DNA from: Dastarcus helophoroides
Lineage: Eukaryota; Arthropoda; Insecta; Coleoptera; Bothrideridae
NCBI GenBank assembly: GCA_028583605.1
Contig: CM053327.1
Location: forward strand, 46,874,356 to 46,938,355
Length of the DNA: 64,000 nucleotides
Direction: 5' to 3'
Positions 22,001 to 33,662 of the stretch are shown here, piece after piece. A program made the translations under genes and the position numbers. Position 1 is the stretch's first letter; the number at the start of each line of letters is the position of its first letter. The notes beneath the pieces were generated by a model that ran no database searches, was not told the DNA's origin, and worked only from the letters and a program-made list of their open reading frames with translations.

Positions 22001-22510
22001 TTATTTTGGTTGCTACTCTAAAAAGAGTAACAGCGTTAAAGTGTTCATTTTTTAGTTTTGTTTAGTAAAATTAGTAAGCGGCTTACAAGAATAATTCATA
22101 ACAGTAACTACCAACATTGTAAGAGAATTAGAAAATCTACATTTTTTTTTAAAAATGGGTTTTTCTAAAATTTGTGGTGTCATAGTTTTAGAGCAATGAA
22201 AATGTATAGGTAGTGAGTAATTTGAACTTATTTCCCCCCCACCTTAGGGGTAAAGTTCACGGCGCGTTTTTCTTTTAACGTGGCATTTCAAGAAAGTCTA
22301 AACCACAGTAAAAATGCAAAATGAAAAACTATTTTAAGATTTTTTGATGGTCCAGGTTCACTTATATCTATTACTCCGTCAAAGTCACTGTCTACATCTT
22401 CAACTATTTCATTCACAAATTAGATTAATGTGATGAAACTGATTTTTCTACAATTCATTGAAAATACAATTTCATATTGTCTCATCACATTAGCGTTTGA
22501 TGGTTAAAAA

Positions 22511-22650
22511 CAAGGCTTCGAACCGTTATTTATTTCGTTCCGGTTTTCGGTTTCTGTTCAAGCCAAAATTTATATCGGTTCAGTTCCGATTTTCGTTCCG
22601 ACAAAAATAACGGTTTCTTCTGGTTTTCGGTTTAGTTCCGGGTAACTCAT
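22511..22650 (+). mobile_element. hAT-like left end with CGGTTC subterminal repeats
   Basis: CAAGGCTTCGAACCG, then repeats of GGTTCAGTTCCGATTTTCG type, the mirror of the end at 19561-19659. The right end of this copy was not found, so the element limits are unknown. Confidence 0.5.
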
Positions 22651-23902
22651 TTTTTTTGATTTTTCAAAAGTCTTTCGAATTAAAAATTGATTTTCGATAA
22701 TTTAGAAAATGTTATATCTTTTTTTTTCTTTAATATTACAACATGTAACTACTCTGATCTTGCCTAAAATTTAATTTAATTTTTTATTTTTCAAGTTAAA
22801 AAAATTCAAGCTGAAACGCTGAATTTTGCGTTCAATTTGAGTACAAATTTCAATAAAAATGTGAATTTTATAAAAAAATTAAATCAGAATTTTGGGTTTA
22901 GAAATTTTAAATTTAAATTATTCTTCATTGTAGACTCTTATTGATCGGAAACATTATCATTATTAATTTTATTTAACATTTCTGCGTTAAATATTTCCAA
23001 ACTAAGTCGCAGAAATGTTAAATTTAAATTTAAACTTGGAATTTTCCTAAAAATGTTAAATTATGTACCCAAGAGTTAAAAAGTTATAGAATATACAAAA
23101 TTTGGCGATTAGGAATTGAAAATTTGAGGGACCTTTTTTCATAATTTTGGTTTTCTAACGAAGTTTTGACTTTGATTCGTTTTTTTTTAACAAAATTGAT
23201 TTTTGCTATTTTGATTTTGTTTTCTTCAGCTTTGAATTAAAAAAATCAAATTTCAAAAATAAATGAAAATGAAAAAGACCAAAAAACATAAAATGAAAAG
23301 TTTAAAACTGAGATTTTGATGAAACAATCGCAATTTTGAAAAAAGAACTTCAAAATTTAACAGAAGAATTTTCAAAGTTTACACCTTAATTTAGGAATAT
23401 TAACCTCAAACCCCAATATTCGATTTTTTCTGGAAATGTTGCTGAAAACTTAAAAATTTCTAAAAAGATGTAAAATTTTTCACAAAGTTTTGGTTAGTGT
23501 ATTTACCTTCTTTAGATACCATCCCGTCTAAAAAACTTAAATTTTAAATTATTTAAAATAGCATTAAGAAAAATATTTTTAGCTGAAAATGTTTAGAATC
23601 TTGGCGTTGTAAATATCTGCATTTTACTTTTTCCTGTCCTTAATTTTTTAATTTTATTTATAGTTAAATAATTAATCAAAGAATACCACAATAGTTTACA
23701 ATTTAATTGGTAATTATGGTTGTTATTTTTTTCTTTTCTCTCTTTTGGGGACTGAACTAGATCACTAATTGTGTTTTCAGTTCTTTTTACATATTTTACT
23801 TATAACCAATGACTAGTATATAAATAATTGTTTAGTATTGAATTTCTGTAGTTTTTGTGTTTTGTATTCTCTTTATATTAAGAATATGCAATAGATTAAT
23901 AA

Positions 23903-23935
<33 letters not shown>

Positions 23936-25560
23936 AACTTTTTTCCTTTGAAGTTTCAAATTTAAACTTGTATGTACTTTTTATTATTTTTTTTTTCTCT
24001 AAAATTTCGACTTTAAATAAAATGTAATCCTTCTCTATCAAGTATAACCATTTTTATCGACATGTTGACTTTGATTCTTTAATTCTAGACATTTTTCTGG
24101 AAATTTTGAGGTAAGACTCAGACTACAAGTTTAAGTTTGAAATTTTCGACTATTAGCTTGAAAACACAAAATTTCCAGGACTTGTGAGGTTAATTTTGAA
24201 AAATTGTTAATCATAAATTTAACTAGTTTTTCCTCAAAATTTAAACTCTTTCCAAGAATGTTAATTTTCACTTGAAATTTGAATATTCTTTCGAGATTTT
24301 GAATTAAGATTTAAAATAAAAAATAACATAAAATATTCAAATTCAAATTAGCACTTTTGCATTTAAAATCTAATTTGCTTATATTTTTAGCAAAAATACG
24401 AAATAATTCATTTAAGTTTTAAGCCTAAAAGTAAAGAATCCACATTTCTAAATAGATTTTCCAATTTCAAGATCAACGAAAAATTTTCTGGAAAAAACGC
24501 GAATTTTAATTTTAAAGACGAAATTGTAGGAAAAATTTTAGCTGTAGCTAAAAATTTTGTGAACAGATTTAACATTTTGAGACTCGATTCAAGGAGTTCA
24601 AGGAGCAAAGGGCCGAACTTTCGAAATTCGCGATAACAATTAATATTTAAAAAAACTACCGAACTCTAAACAATCTGAAAAAAAATATCGCAATTTCGAG
24701 ACTAAAGTAGAAATCTTCAGAAAAAAAGTCAATGTTTTCAGAATAAAAATTACTATTTTAGCGTAAACAAGATCGTTGGAAGTTTTCTAAGATGTCGCCA
24801 GTTAAATTTTACTCTAAAAATTTTGACCCCAATTACAAGATCCCAGCTTTAAATTGGAATATAATGTTGTATGTTTTCCCAGAAATTTTGGCTTGAAATT
24901 TAAAAATTTTAAGGTTAAATTTGAAATGGCGAGGTTTCAGCGAAAATTTTAAGAAACAAATCATATCTTGGAATTGTAGGAAATTTATAGAAGTCGACTG
25001 TGTATAAAATAATAAGAATTTAAATAAGGGATTTCGAAAATAATCGAAATTCTAAAAAGAGTGGAATTTGAAAGAAAAAATTGACGAAAAATCGAAAATT
25101 TGACTAATAACTTCAAAAAATAGAGATATCCCATTAGGAAAGGAAAATGAAAGTTTACGAAAATAAGTAAATTTGGAGTTTTCCAAACAAAGTTTAGATT
25201 TTCAGAAAAACTTGAATCTGCAAATAAAATTGTAAAAAAAGTCGAGTTTCCCTGGCTTGAATGAAAAACACGCTACTGCTTTATTCTAAAATTACAACGG
25301 AAGATATTTTTTTTATTTTAAACTCTAAATTTTAAGAGAAGAAAAGAAATATTTCCGTTAATTTCCAGATAAAAGTCGAAATTTTCAGAAAATGTCAAAA
25401 AATTTGAAAAACGATTCAAGTTAAAACTTAAAAATTTTAATTTGGCTTGAAATTTTGAGAATAAAGTCAATATTTTCTGAAAAATGTGGAAATTGTTAGT
25501 AGCTAATTTTTACACCGAAACGAGGAACTGAAAGCAAACTTCTTGGGATCAAAGTTTTTT
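22651..25560. repeat. AT-rich degenerate tract with no gene
   Basis: Long low-complexity DNA of TTTCGA/TCGAAA wording, with a (TTA)n-like stretch near 23900-23935. Short ORFs here are compositional. Confidence 0.65.
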
Positions 25561-26439
25561 GTTAAAATATTTTTGGTTTTTTAATTATAATTACTGCTTT
25601 TTTAGGAACAGCATGTTTTGTTATTAAAAGTTATGGCACTTTCATCGCCTATTATAAATTTTTTGTTTAAAAATAAAAAATTAGTTCATTTAACCCACTT
25701 TTCCACATTTGAAATATGGCATGACATACATCAAATTAATCAGAAAAATATGCCAAATTGGAAAATCATAAAATCGAATATGGCGTCCATAAAAAATAAC
25801 AAATTTGACATAATTTTCTCCAAAATGACTAAATTTAGAAAAAAATAATGTATATCAGTGAAAAGGCCTTAAAAAACAACTAGTAACATTTTTTGAATAT
25901 TTTCAATCGGATTTCGAATAAACAAATTACAGTTGATTTTTAAAAATGGCGATTTTTAATTTTTTTTAAATAAAATTAAGACGAACTGGAATTTAATTGT
26001 TTTCTCAGGGGAATAATATTAGGCATTAAGTTCTGCACTACTTTTTCCATTTAAGCTTCCTTGTATATCTAATGGTTTACGAGATCCCTGTAATGGAAAT
26101 GAAATTTGGTTCAACCTGTATGCTTTAGGTGGTCGCGAAATTCGTAAGTTAAAATTTATAAAGACCGTTCGATTTTCATGGCGTTATAACTCAGAAACTA
26201 TTAACTTAAGAAAAATAAAATATTTACAAAATTTGTAGAGAACTTTACGCTCTATAACTTTGATTATAACTATTACCAACAAGTGCTAACCGTTTTAAAA
26301 CTATTAAGAAAAAAGTGAAAAGTAAAAATTTTTCATTAGAATAACTCATAAAATATTTATTTTATAGAAAAATATGTTCAATAAGAAAGTGAAATTATAT
26401 ATTTTTCTATGAATATGGTTTCTTGTATTTTCTTTATAG
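25561..26439. other. Unassigned AT-rich DNA
   Basis: Includes an ORF at 25618-25848, rich in Lys, Asn and Ile, that I consider compositional, and the short repeat at 26079-26128. Nothing else recognised. Confidence 0.35.
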
Positions 26440-26860
26440 GGCCAACCACTCTCGAGATATTTGCTAAAACGCGTTTATCAAAATGGCGGCTGACGCACAG
26501 CCCCCCGCGCCGCGCCTACTTAAACATATGCTCAAAATTGACCTACTAATAGATTGCAATAATAAAATCGCTGTTGGATTAGTTTGTATTTTTCACCTCT
26601 ATAGCGATTTCCTTGCCGACTGGGCTACGTGGCCAATTTAACGAACGACAGACAATTTCGCTCCTGCGACAATTTGCGGCCTAATTAGATAAATAATGAT
26701 CAGAAGTAATAAGTTTTAAGGAATTATAATTTCAAAAAAAGTCTTATTTTGTACCTGTTTTGTCGAATATAACGGACAACAATATTTTGGTAATAAGAAA
26801 TTTAAAAAATCGATCCATATACCTAATGTAAAACCATCATGATCTAACTATTATTGCAGC
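26440..26860. repeat. Second copy of the 20870 mosaic repeat, partly inverted
   Basis: AACGCGTTTATCAAAATGGCGGC to GCCGACTGGGC (26469-26625) is the reverse complement of the matching part of 20980-21130. CAATTTAACGAACGACAG and CAATATTTTGGTAATAAGAA onward (26634-26860) run in the same direction as 20873-20975. One locus therefore carries an inversion relative to the other. Confidence 0.65.
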
Positions 26861-27103
26861 AGATAAATATCAATCACAAGTACTTCATGTTCGATATCTG
26901 CAAATTAAAATCAAGAATAACCTTTTTCAGGGGGATGCATGATGGCATAAGTTTTGATGTTTTGGAAGTTATCTCTTAGACGGGGGGGTAAAATATACTT
27001 TACATTTTAAAAGCTTTTTCAATTCTGCTCACGATGACGTACGAATTTTTAATTTTAGGTTTTAATATAACAATAAAATCATCATTTGATAATTAGAATA
27101 GTT

Positions 27104-27254
27104 TTTTTTTTTTTGGTTGAACGGACTGGTCCTTGATTATCTTCAAAAATTGTTCCCCCGAAACCAAGAAAGACTTAAAAACACAACAAAGGTTACAACC
27201 TTTGTTGTGTTTTTTAATTTTTCTTGGCTTCAGGAGACAATTTTTGTATTTCAA
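27104..27254 (+). mobile_element. Palindromic retro-insertion family, copy 1
   Basis: Begins with the one-sided extension (GAACGGACTGGTCCTTG), then AACCAAGAAAGACTTAAAAA and AACACAACAAAGGTT, folding back on AACCTTTGTTGTGTT and ending with TTTTTGTATTTCAA. Direct repeats TAGAATAGTT (27094-27103 and 27255-27264) flank it exactly. No ORF. Confidence 0.82.
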
Positions 27255-27402
27255 TAGAATAGTTGTCAACGAATGACAAAATATTATTTTATTAGAGCTT
27301 CAAATTGGTTTCCCCCCGCTTCCATTCAATAATAAAATCTTTGCTCCATTTCAGTCCATATTATTGAGTCATTTTAAACTGGGTAAACGTACATTACTAA
27401 AA

Positions 27403-29621
27403 TCACAAGATCAAACGAACTTACCTGTGAAGTTCGATCTTGATTATATGAGGTCTCGTCGAAGTAAATAGGATAAATTGTAGTACCTTCGTTCTAGGCG
27501 ATACGATCACATATTTCAAAGAAATAAACAAATCATAAATCTCGTTATGCCCTCACGGTTCCCTCTGCGTATGCACCTCGGCTCCCCACATACCTCAGTC
27601 TTATTTCAGAGATTATACATTTTTTGCAACTAAATACGGGTTTGGGAATTGGGAGGGACCCTATTTACTTCGACGAGACCTCATATAATCAAGATCGAAC
27701 TTCACAGGTAAGTTCGTTTGATCTTGTGATTATATTCGGTCTCGTCTCGTAAATAGGATAAATTGTAGATATTTAGAGTATATTGCAAAAAATAAACCGT
27801 AATAAATCATTTAATTGGAAAGAGTATATTAATTAAGCGAAATAAATAAACTGCTTATATTACATCTGAATAATTGGGTTCTATCCAGATATTATGTCAG
27901 TGGCCACAAAAATATTAGGGTTTAAGTTGAAGAAAAAGGTAGTCGCAAGAGGGGTTGCCTACGATTTCTCGAGAGGTTTGGATTCTGAATTGAAACCCCA
28001 GTCTGATCTTCCAATAAAATGTTTTATTAATATCTATAGCAAAGGATCTCGAAGTATTGGACTGTGGCTGTTGCCAACAGAGTAGTTAACTTTGAGATAA
28101 TGCCAAGGTTTTTTTTTTTTTGTATCTTCAAACCTGTCGAGAAATGTTAAGGCTACCGAAGTATTTGAAAGACTAAGGTATTTGAGTGTACCGGGTCTCA
28201 GCATATCAACCTCTTCGAAAATGTTGGAATCTGAAGTTCTGGCATAGATTTGGACCGGCCTTCTGGGCTAATAATGAACCAAAAAGAGTTAAGACAGCTA
28301 AATTCAGATTTAAAAGCATTTCTTGAGAACGTTGTGTTGTAGAAATGTTTTCTTGATAAAAGACTGTTCTCGAGGAAAGCTGGACTGTTAATGGTTGAGG
28401 AGTGCTGCCCAAGGAGAGTAAATCTACGACCACTGTGTCCTGAGCTTAGCCACTTATAATTCCTTTGAAGAGGCAGAGAATGATTAAAGAAAGGGAAAAG
28501 CGAAAAGGTGTAAAATAGACTAACTGATGATCAACGCGTCTATAGAACTGGCTTCCTGGGTCACTGATCCTGAAAAAGTAAACCTTACTTTTCGTATTTA
28601 TGCGGCTAGCAAATAAATTAATGACCAAGGAGCCTAATTTTCGAGTCAAGAGTCGAAATGTTGTATTTTGCGGTGACCGTCCTGTATCCACTTATAACCC
28701 TTTTTAAGTTTTATCTGCCTCGACATTTTCGGTTGACTTCATGTAACATGGAATAATGACGATACTTTGAAACTCGCACCCTTGCCAAATTGATTGAGTG
28801 AAAATGTTTAATTGTGTACATTATCCATGTCATTCACCATTCACGCATCATATTGCGGTAGTCCTATAAATCCTACAGAGAACTGAACAGTTTTTTAATT
28901 GTTTGGTATACCATTTCTGTCTCAAAAATTGAGTTAGAAGTTCTAAATAATTGATGGGATTGGTCTTGCCTTTCTCGGACCAAAAACCGAGGGAACATCC
29001 GCCGAAATATTTCCATAACGAATGCGTCTTTCTGTAGAGAGTGTTATCATATTTCAAGTTTTCTAGCTGCCAATAAATGCTAGAAATCGAGCCGATTGCC
29101 GGGAACGTTGTCATTTTCCGGGCTCCTGTTGAGCGTTAAAAAATTTATGTGTTCAACAAATTTGATGTACCAGAAAAGCCATAGTTTAAAGCTGGGCAAA
29201 CCAACACCAAGTTTTCCCTTAATGTGGGGGGAAACATTCTGCGTTGTCATAATTGTTTTGTTTGTTTTAGGGTGAGATGGAACATCCACTTTTTTTTTTT
29301 TTTTAAATTGAATTGAGATACTGAAGAGTTAAAAAACACACCTAAATAGACTCATTTATTAACTGGGAGCAAACAGCTGTTGCTACAGCTATAATTGAAA
29401 GTAAATTGAGATACTTAGGTCTGAAGAATTGCGATAATTGATAATGAGACCCCAATGATCACAATTAGTTTATTGTTTGAAAAATGTCGAAGACACTACC
29501 TTTATAAGAACTACCCATGGAGATAATCATTCAAAAAGACTAAGGGCATCAGCCTTTCTTATTTTTTGAATGCATCTATTAGTAGGGCAAAATTTATACC
29601 AAAACAAACACAAGTATATTC
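27403..29621 (-). mobile_element. DIRS-like retroelement remnant B (inverted relative to A)
   Basis: Matches remnant A in reverse orientation over nearly its whole length. The shared RNase H fragments lie at 28446-28691 (LFASRINTK) and 28848-29114 (NPINYLELL), and a further block LLSLGSTPQPLT lies at 28206-28433. It lacks the left terminal repeat; homology stops at 29621 beside CAAGTATATTC. It also lacks the solo LTR of A. It carries one more copy of the terminal palindrome at 27403-27475. Coding is broken by stops. Confidence 0.68.
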
Positions 29622-30639
29622 GTTCATTTTGCCACTGAATAAAAATCTGAATCATTGAGGCCAGGAAATGGGTGTTTTCCAAGTCAAGTTGTGTCAAAAT
29701 AATTTAACTAAATTGAGCTAGTAGCGACCCTACAATCTTCCATTTCATAATGGCTTTTCAAACTTAGTAGGAAACGAAAGAATATAAGATTTGAATAAGA
29801 ATTATACGTTCGAGGCTTCAGAAAATAGCCTCAGATTTTAAAATATCATCGATAGATATAGAAAGAAATGCGTTTCATTTCTTCCAGTCATCAGTGGGGT
29901 TAGTCCACTAGGAATCAAAGAGTCAAAGGCGAATCAGGCCTTAACGCCTCTTAGCCACAATAAAGTAAGACTATTGGTGATCAGAAATTTCCAACTCTTA
30001 TAAAAATGTCTTAAACGTCCAGCTATTTTCCATATTTCTCTCCACTCTAGACTTCTACTGGCGTTGTATATATAACGCATTCTCTTGAAGTTTAAACAGC
30101 TTTTAAAACTTTATTTTGCCGGGGGTTCGACTAATGTTCAGGCATACAAAATCCTTCGTCGAAGAACTTTCAGTAGGTCCATAAGGATGCGAATACTATC
30201 GCTCTACTATCGCTCCTCTCCCCGCCCCTCTTTGTCGAACAACGCTTAAAGTGCTTTATCGATAGCAGAAAAGTAGGCACCAAGTGGAATCTGTCTATTG
30301 CATAGGGGCTCGTCCCTCTTGGAGACGAAGAAAGGAATGGCTTGTTCTAAACCAGGATATAGGTTTGGAGCTCCAATATTGCCACTGTTGTCCTAGGTCT
30401 AATTATTTTCATATTATACCCATTCTTTCCTTGCAAACTAATTGAGCTTTAACAAGATGGAGCAATCTAACGGAAAGTTTTGGATGTATGAGGGGCGTGA
30501 AATATAAATCACATCAACTGAATTTTCCAAATGTATAAAAGGGGCAGACTTCCACATCTCGAATATCAGGCGAGGTTCCCCCTTCTCCGGACATGTTCCT
30601 AAATATTTTGACATAAGTCAAAAGATCAACGGAGGAAGA
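29622..30639. other. Unassigned DNA
   Basis: About 1 kb of moderate-complexity DNA with no ORF, repeat ends or RNA gene that I recognise. Confidence 0.35.
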
Positions 30640-31915
30640 TTTTACATCGGCTATTAGCTATTAGTGGAATCAAACAAACTGTACGCTTTATAGCGTAGGT
30701 ACCGTGATACAATGGAGGCAGTTGCAGTAGGCAATCGTATGTAGACATAGGGTTATCCAAAAAACTACTCTTTGTGAATATCAACTTTCAATAAGCGCTG
30801 TAGTCAAAGGCAGATTGCCATTGCAGATTTCGCGGTGGAGATCGCATATAAAATGTAACCCTTAGATACTGTAATCAGCAAAAAACAGCGTACGTTTTAC
30901 AGTGTATGTTTTGCAGCCAGTATTGTGATGCAGTGGTGGCAGTTGCAACAGAACATGTAAAAATGCGGCCATTCCAAACTGTGCTTTGTCAATGTTAAGT
31001 TTCACCAAGCATATGTTGTCTAGGCAAGAAAACATTTCGTAAGGTAACCAATACTGTAATCAAAAAACAGTAAGGTAAGCAGTGCAAATGGTGCGATTTA
31101 ATGGTAACGATTGAATCAGGACAGGAAGAGATGATATCATTAAAGAACTGCAACTTTTGAAGGTTAAACAAGCCCATGTAGTCAAGGCCAGAATACCATT
31201 CAACATTTCGTAAGTCAACCATTACTGGAATCAAAAAACAGTAAGGCATACAGCGCAAGTGCTGCAACTTAATGGTGGTAATTGCAGCAGCACATCTAGA
31301 GATGCGGTCCTCTAAAAGCTGCAGCTGGTGACTATCATGGTTCAATAAGCGCATGTGGTCAAGGCCAGTATACCATTGAAAAGTTCGTAAATCAACCATT
31401 ACTGTAATCAAAAAACAGTAAGGTAAGCAGCGCAAGTGCGGCAACTCAATGGTGGTAAATGCAGCAGTACATCTAGAAATACTATAGTCACATATAATCA
31501 AGGCCGGTATACCAGAAAAAAAAATTTGTAAGTCAACCAGTACTGTAATCAAAAAACAGTAAGGTAACCAGCGCAAGTGCAGCAACTCAATGGTGGTAAA
31601 TGCAGCAGTACATCTAGAAGTACTATAGTCACATATAATCCAGGCCGGTAGACCAGAAAAAAAATGTTGTAAGTCAACCAGTACTGTAATCAAAAAACAG
31701 TAAGATATGCAGCGCAAGTGCTGCGTTTCAATAGTGGCCCTTGCAACGGGACATGTAGAGATCCGGTCATCCAAAAATTGCAGTGTGTGAATGTTAAGAT
31801 TCAACAGGCACGTGTGGTCAAGGCCTATGTACCATTAACATATTTGTGAGACAACCTTTACTGTAATCAAAAAAGAGTAAGGTAAGCAGCGCAAGTACTG
31901 CGATTCAGTAGTAGG
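30640..31915. repeat. Tandem array of 140- and 175-bp units
   Basis: Each unit contains the small hairpin TACTGTAATCAAAAAACAGTA. Good copies start near 31052, 31223, 31400, 31542, 31682 and 31859; degenerate ones lie near 30870 and 30664. Two unit lengths, about 140 and about 175 bp, alternate. The minus strand stays open for 269 codons (30995-31804) across five units, reading a repeated YCFLITVLVDL block. That may be a by-product of repeat structure, since only the internal units are stop-free. Confidence 0.85.
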
Positions 31916-31916
31916 A

Positions 31917-32068
31917 CTGAGGTATGTGGGGAGCCGAGGTGCATACGCAGAGGGAACCGTGAGGGCATAACGAGATTTATGATTTGTTTATTTCTTTGAA
32001 ATATGTGATCGTATCGCCTAGAACGAAGGTACTACAATTTATCCTATTTACGAGACGAGACCGAATAT
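31917..32068 (+). mobile_element. DIRS-like terminal fragment C
   Basis: The stretch from GACTGAGGTATGTGGGGAGC to the end ACGAGACGAGACCGAATATA matches the outer part of remnants A and B and finishes with the same terminal repeat. It abuts the last unit of the tandem array. 5' truncated. Confidence 0.75.
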
Positions 32069-32353
32069 AACTATATCTTTTAGAGGTAAAAGATAAACAT
32101 TTCGTAAAATCGTTGTAAGCGAGGAATTGTTGCACGCGCTAAATTGTCCTGTGTGGAATTGTTCGCGAGAAAGAGTCCTGCGCTAAATTGTTTGGGAGTA
32201 ATTGTGCTACCCAATTACTCGTTAATAAAATTAGGAAATAATAATCTGAAGACTAAACTCAAAAAGTATTTAAATAAAATAACACTAATCATTCAATTTC
32301 TTTATTACATTTAACTTTCCATACTCCTTTTTTATCTATTTATTGTCAAAAAT
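32069..32353. other. 3' region of the beta-trefoil-like gene
   Basis: About 285 bp containing two copies of GCGCTAAATTGT (near 32139 and 32184). On the minus strand AATAAA signals occur at 32336-32341 and 32301-32306, close after the stop at 32354. Confidence 0.5.
32301..32306 (-). promoter_or_regulatory. Polyadenylation signal candidate for the 32354 gene
   Basis: AATAAA on the minus strand about 50 nt past the stop codon; another at 32336-32341. Confidence 0.5.
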
Positions 32354-32878
32354 TTAACAGATAATTTCCCATTGACAATGTTCTGTTGAAAATGACTTTT
32401 TAGTAAATACGTATCTTCTCAAACCCTCAAGCAATTTGCATTTACTTTCGTTAGGCTCTATACAAATAAACTCTCGATAAACTTGGCTTTCTATTTTAAA
32501 ATGAACAAGATCCACCGGCGTTAGATACCAATATCCAGTTTTTGGCAAATTTCCAGATTTCCATGTGTCAACCTTGCGAGAATTTTGACAAGGGTTGCGT
32601 TTTATTGCTCCTATTAAATATTCTTTGTGTTGAACACTTTGTATTGAAAACGCGTCTTTTTCCCGGTTGTATTGAAACTTCCAGTCTGCTTCGATTCCAA
32701 GTTTATCTTTCGAAACCCATGTGAAGGTTTGTCTCCATTTGCCACCTACGACGAACTGATGCGATTCGGCATACAAATACTCATCATTATATCTGAAGAA
32801 GAAATCAAAAATGTCACATAACATTCCAGGGCAAACTGGGGTACTATGAACCACGGCCGGCACATTGCGGACTACCAT
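32354..32878 (-). CDS. Small beta-trefoil-like protein, function unknown
   Basis: A 174-residue product from the ATG at 32878 (MVVRNVPA). The frame is open upstream only to a stop near 32941, so a 5' exon could exist. Three internal repeats of similar pattern are visible. The first has DEYLYA, then a Phe-Thr-Trp, then WKFQ (about residues 32-68). The second has KEYLIG, then DTW, then YWYLTP (about 80-120). The third has REFICI, then YVF, then WEII (about 130-172). This threefold pattern of an EYLYA-type strand and spaced aromatic residues is what a beta-trefoil fold predicts, and I recall similar repeat proteins in insects. No signal peptide is seen. An AATAAA lies just after the stop. It is one of only two intact-looking non-TE coding candidates here. 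Carbohydrate binding or storage are possible roles for such folds but nothing here proves one. Confidence 0.6.
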   Translation of the reverse strand: MVVRNVPAVVHSTPVCPGMLCDIFDFFFRYNDEYLYAESHQFVVGGKWRQTFTWVSKDKLGIEADWKFQYNREKDAFSIQSVQHKEYLIGAIKRNPCQNSRKVDTWKSGNLPKTGYWYLTPVDLVHFKIESQVYREFICIEPNESKCKLLEGLRRYVFTKKSFSTEHCQWEIIC

Positions 32879-32881
32879 CAC

Positions 32882-33313
32882 ATATTTTCCTCTATTAGTG
32901 TTTGTCAGTTGTAAATAACAAACTCCGGAGTCCGTTATTTACCAAGTTGGCTTTTTTAACTTGGTTATTCTATAAATTATTTATTCGCAGTCTAAGAACA
33001 CAATTTTCCGATGCCATTTAACCCTGCCTAAATGTCGATACTTTTCCCATTTAATTAATATGGGGTTTCCGCAACTTATCTTCCTTATTATATTCAATAA
33101 CTTACCAAATATTATTGATTCTGCTTATATTATGATTTACTTACATGGAAATTTTTTAAAATGGAGTCCAAAATTTATTGACGTGGAAACCCCTTTAGGC
33201 GTGGTACTTTCGTTAGAGGACAACATTTTTCATTTGCTGTTGCCATAACGCTAATAATAGTAATATGACATTTCCGGGGTCTTTAAGGCAACATGATACT
33301 TTCAAGGTAGTAT
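32882..33313. other. Upstream of the beta-trefoil-like gene
   Basis: Contains an inverted repeat AACCAAGTT/AACTTGGTT type at about 32939-32966. The promoter of the minus-strand gene probably lies here; no clear TATA box. Confidence 0.35.
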
Positions 33314-33662
33314 TGTAACGAAATGTAAATTATAAAATTTAGTACGTAAGAAAATTTTCTAGAAAGATCTGATAAGGGAAAACGGCCACGATAATAAATC
33401 AAACGGCAGATAAGCGTTGGCAAACGATAAGCCTTATCTGGTGTATTTTTCTAGAACCCGGGAACCAAAACTATATAAGGCGGTCGCTTTTCCCTCGAGT
33501 TAGTCAGTCAGAAGAAGTCAGTTCAGTTAATTAGTAAGCTAGTAGTTAGCAGTTAATAAGTGAGTTAATTATTAGTTGTGGTGTGCCGAGTTTAGATTAG
33601 AAATAAAGTGGGTATTATTCAGCAAGTGCTTATAATCATTTCGAACCAATAAGGCTGTAACA
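33314..33662 (+). mobile_element. Solo LTR, Gypsy-like
   Basis: 349 bp starting TGTAACGAAATG and ending GGCTGTAACA. It has a TATA box (CTATATAAGG at 33471-33480), an initiator-like TCAGTCAG about 35 bp downstream, and an AATAAA at 33602-33607, the usual order of an LTR promoter and poly(A) site. No primer-binding site or internal region follows, so it is solo. The flanking bases do not form a convincing duplication, which lowers confidence in the exact edges. Confidence 0.65.
33471..33480 (+). promoter_or_regulatory. TATA box of the solo LTR
   Basis: CTATATAAGG, followed by AGTTAGTCAGTCAG at about 33499-33512, a plausible initiator. Promoter of the LTR; it points rightward, away from the beta-trefoil-like gene. 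Confidence 0.6.

Noticed and set aside
23832..24041. 69-codon Asn/Lys-rich ORF
   Set aside because: Created by the (TTA)n-like simple repeat.
30995..31804. Leucine-rich repeat protein
   Set aside because: The repeated phrases lack LRR spacing, and the frame is more simply explained by the tandem DNA repeat; left as a finding, not a gene.
30640..31915. CRISPR-like array
   Set aside because: Units are full-length similar with no unique spacers, and the genome context is eukaryotic.
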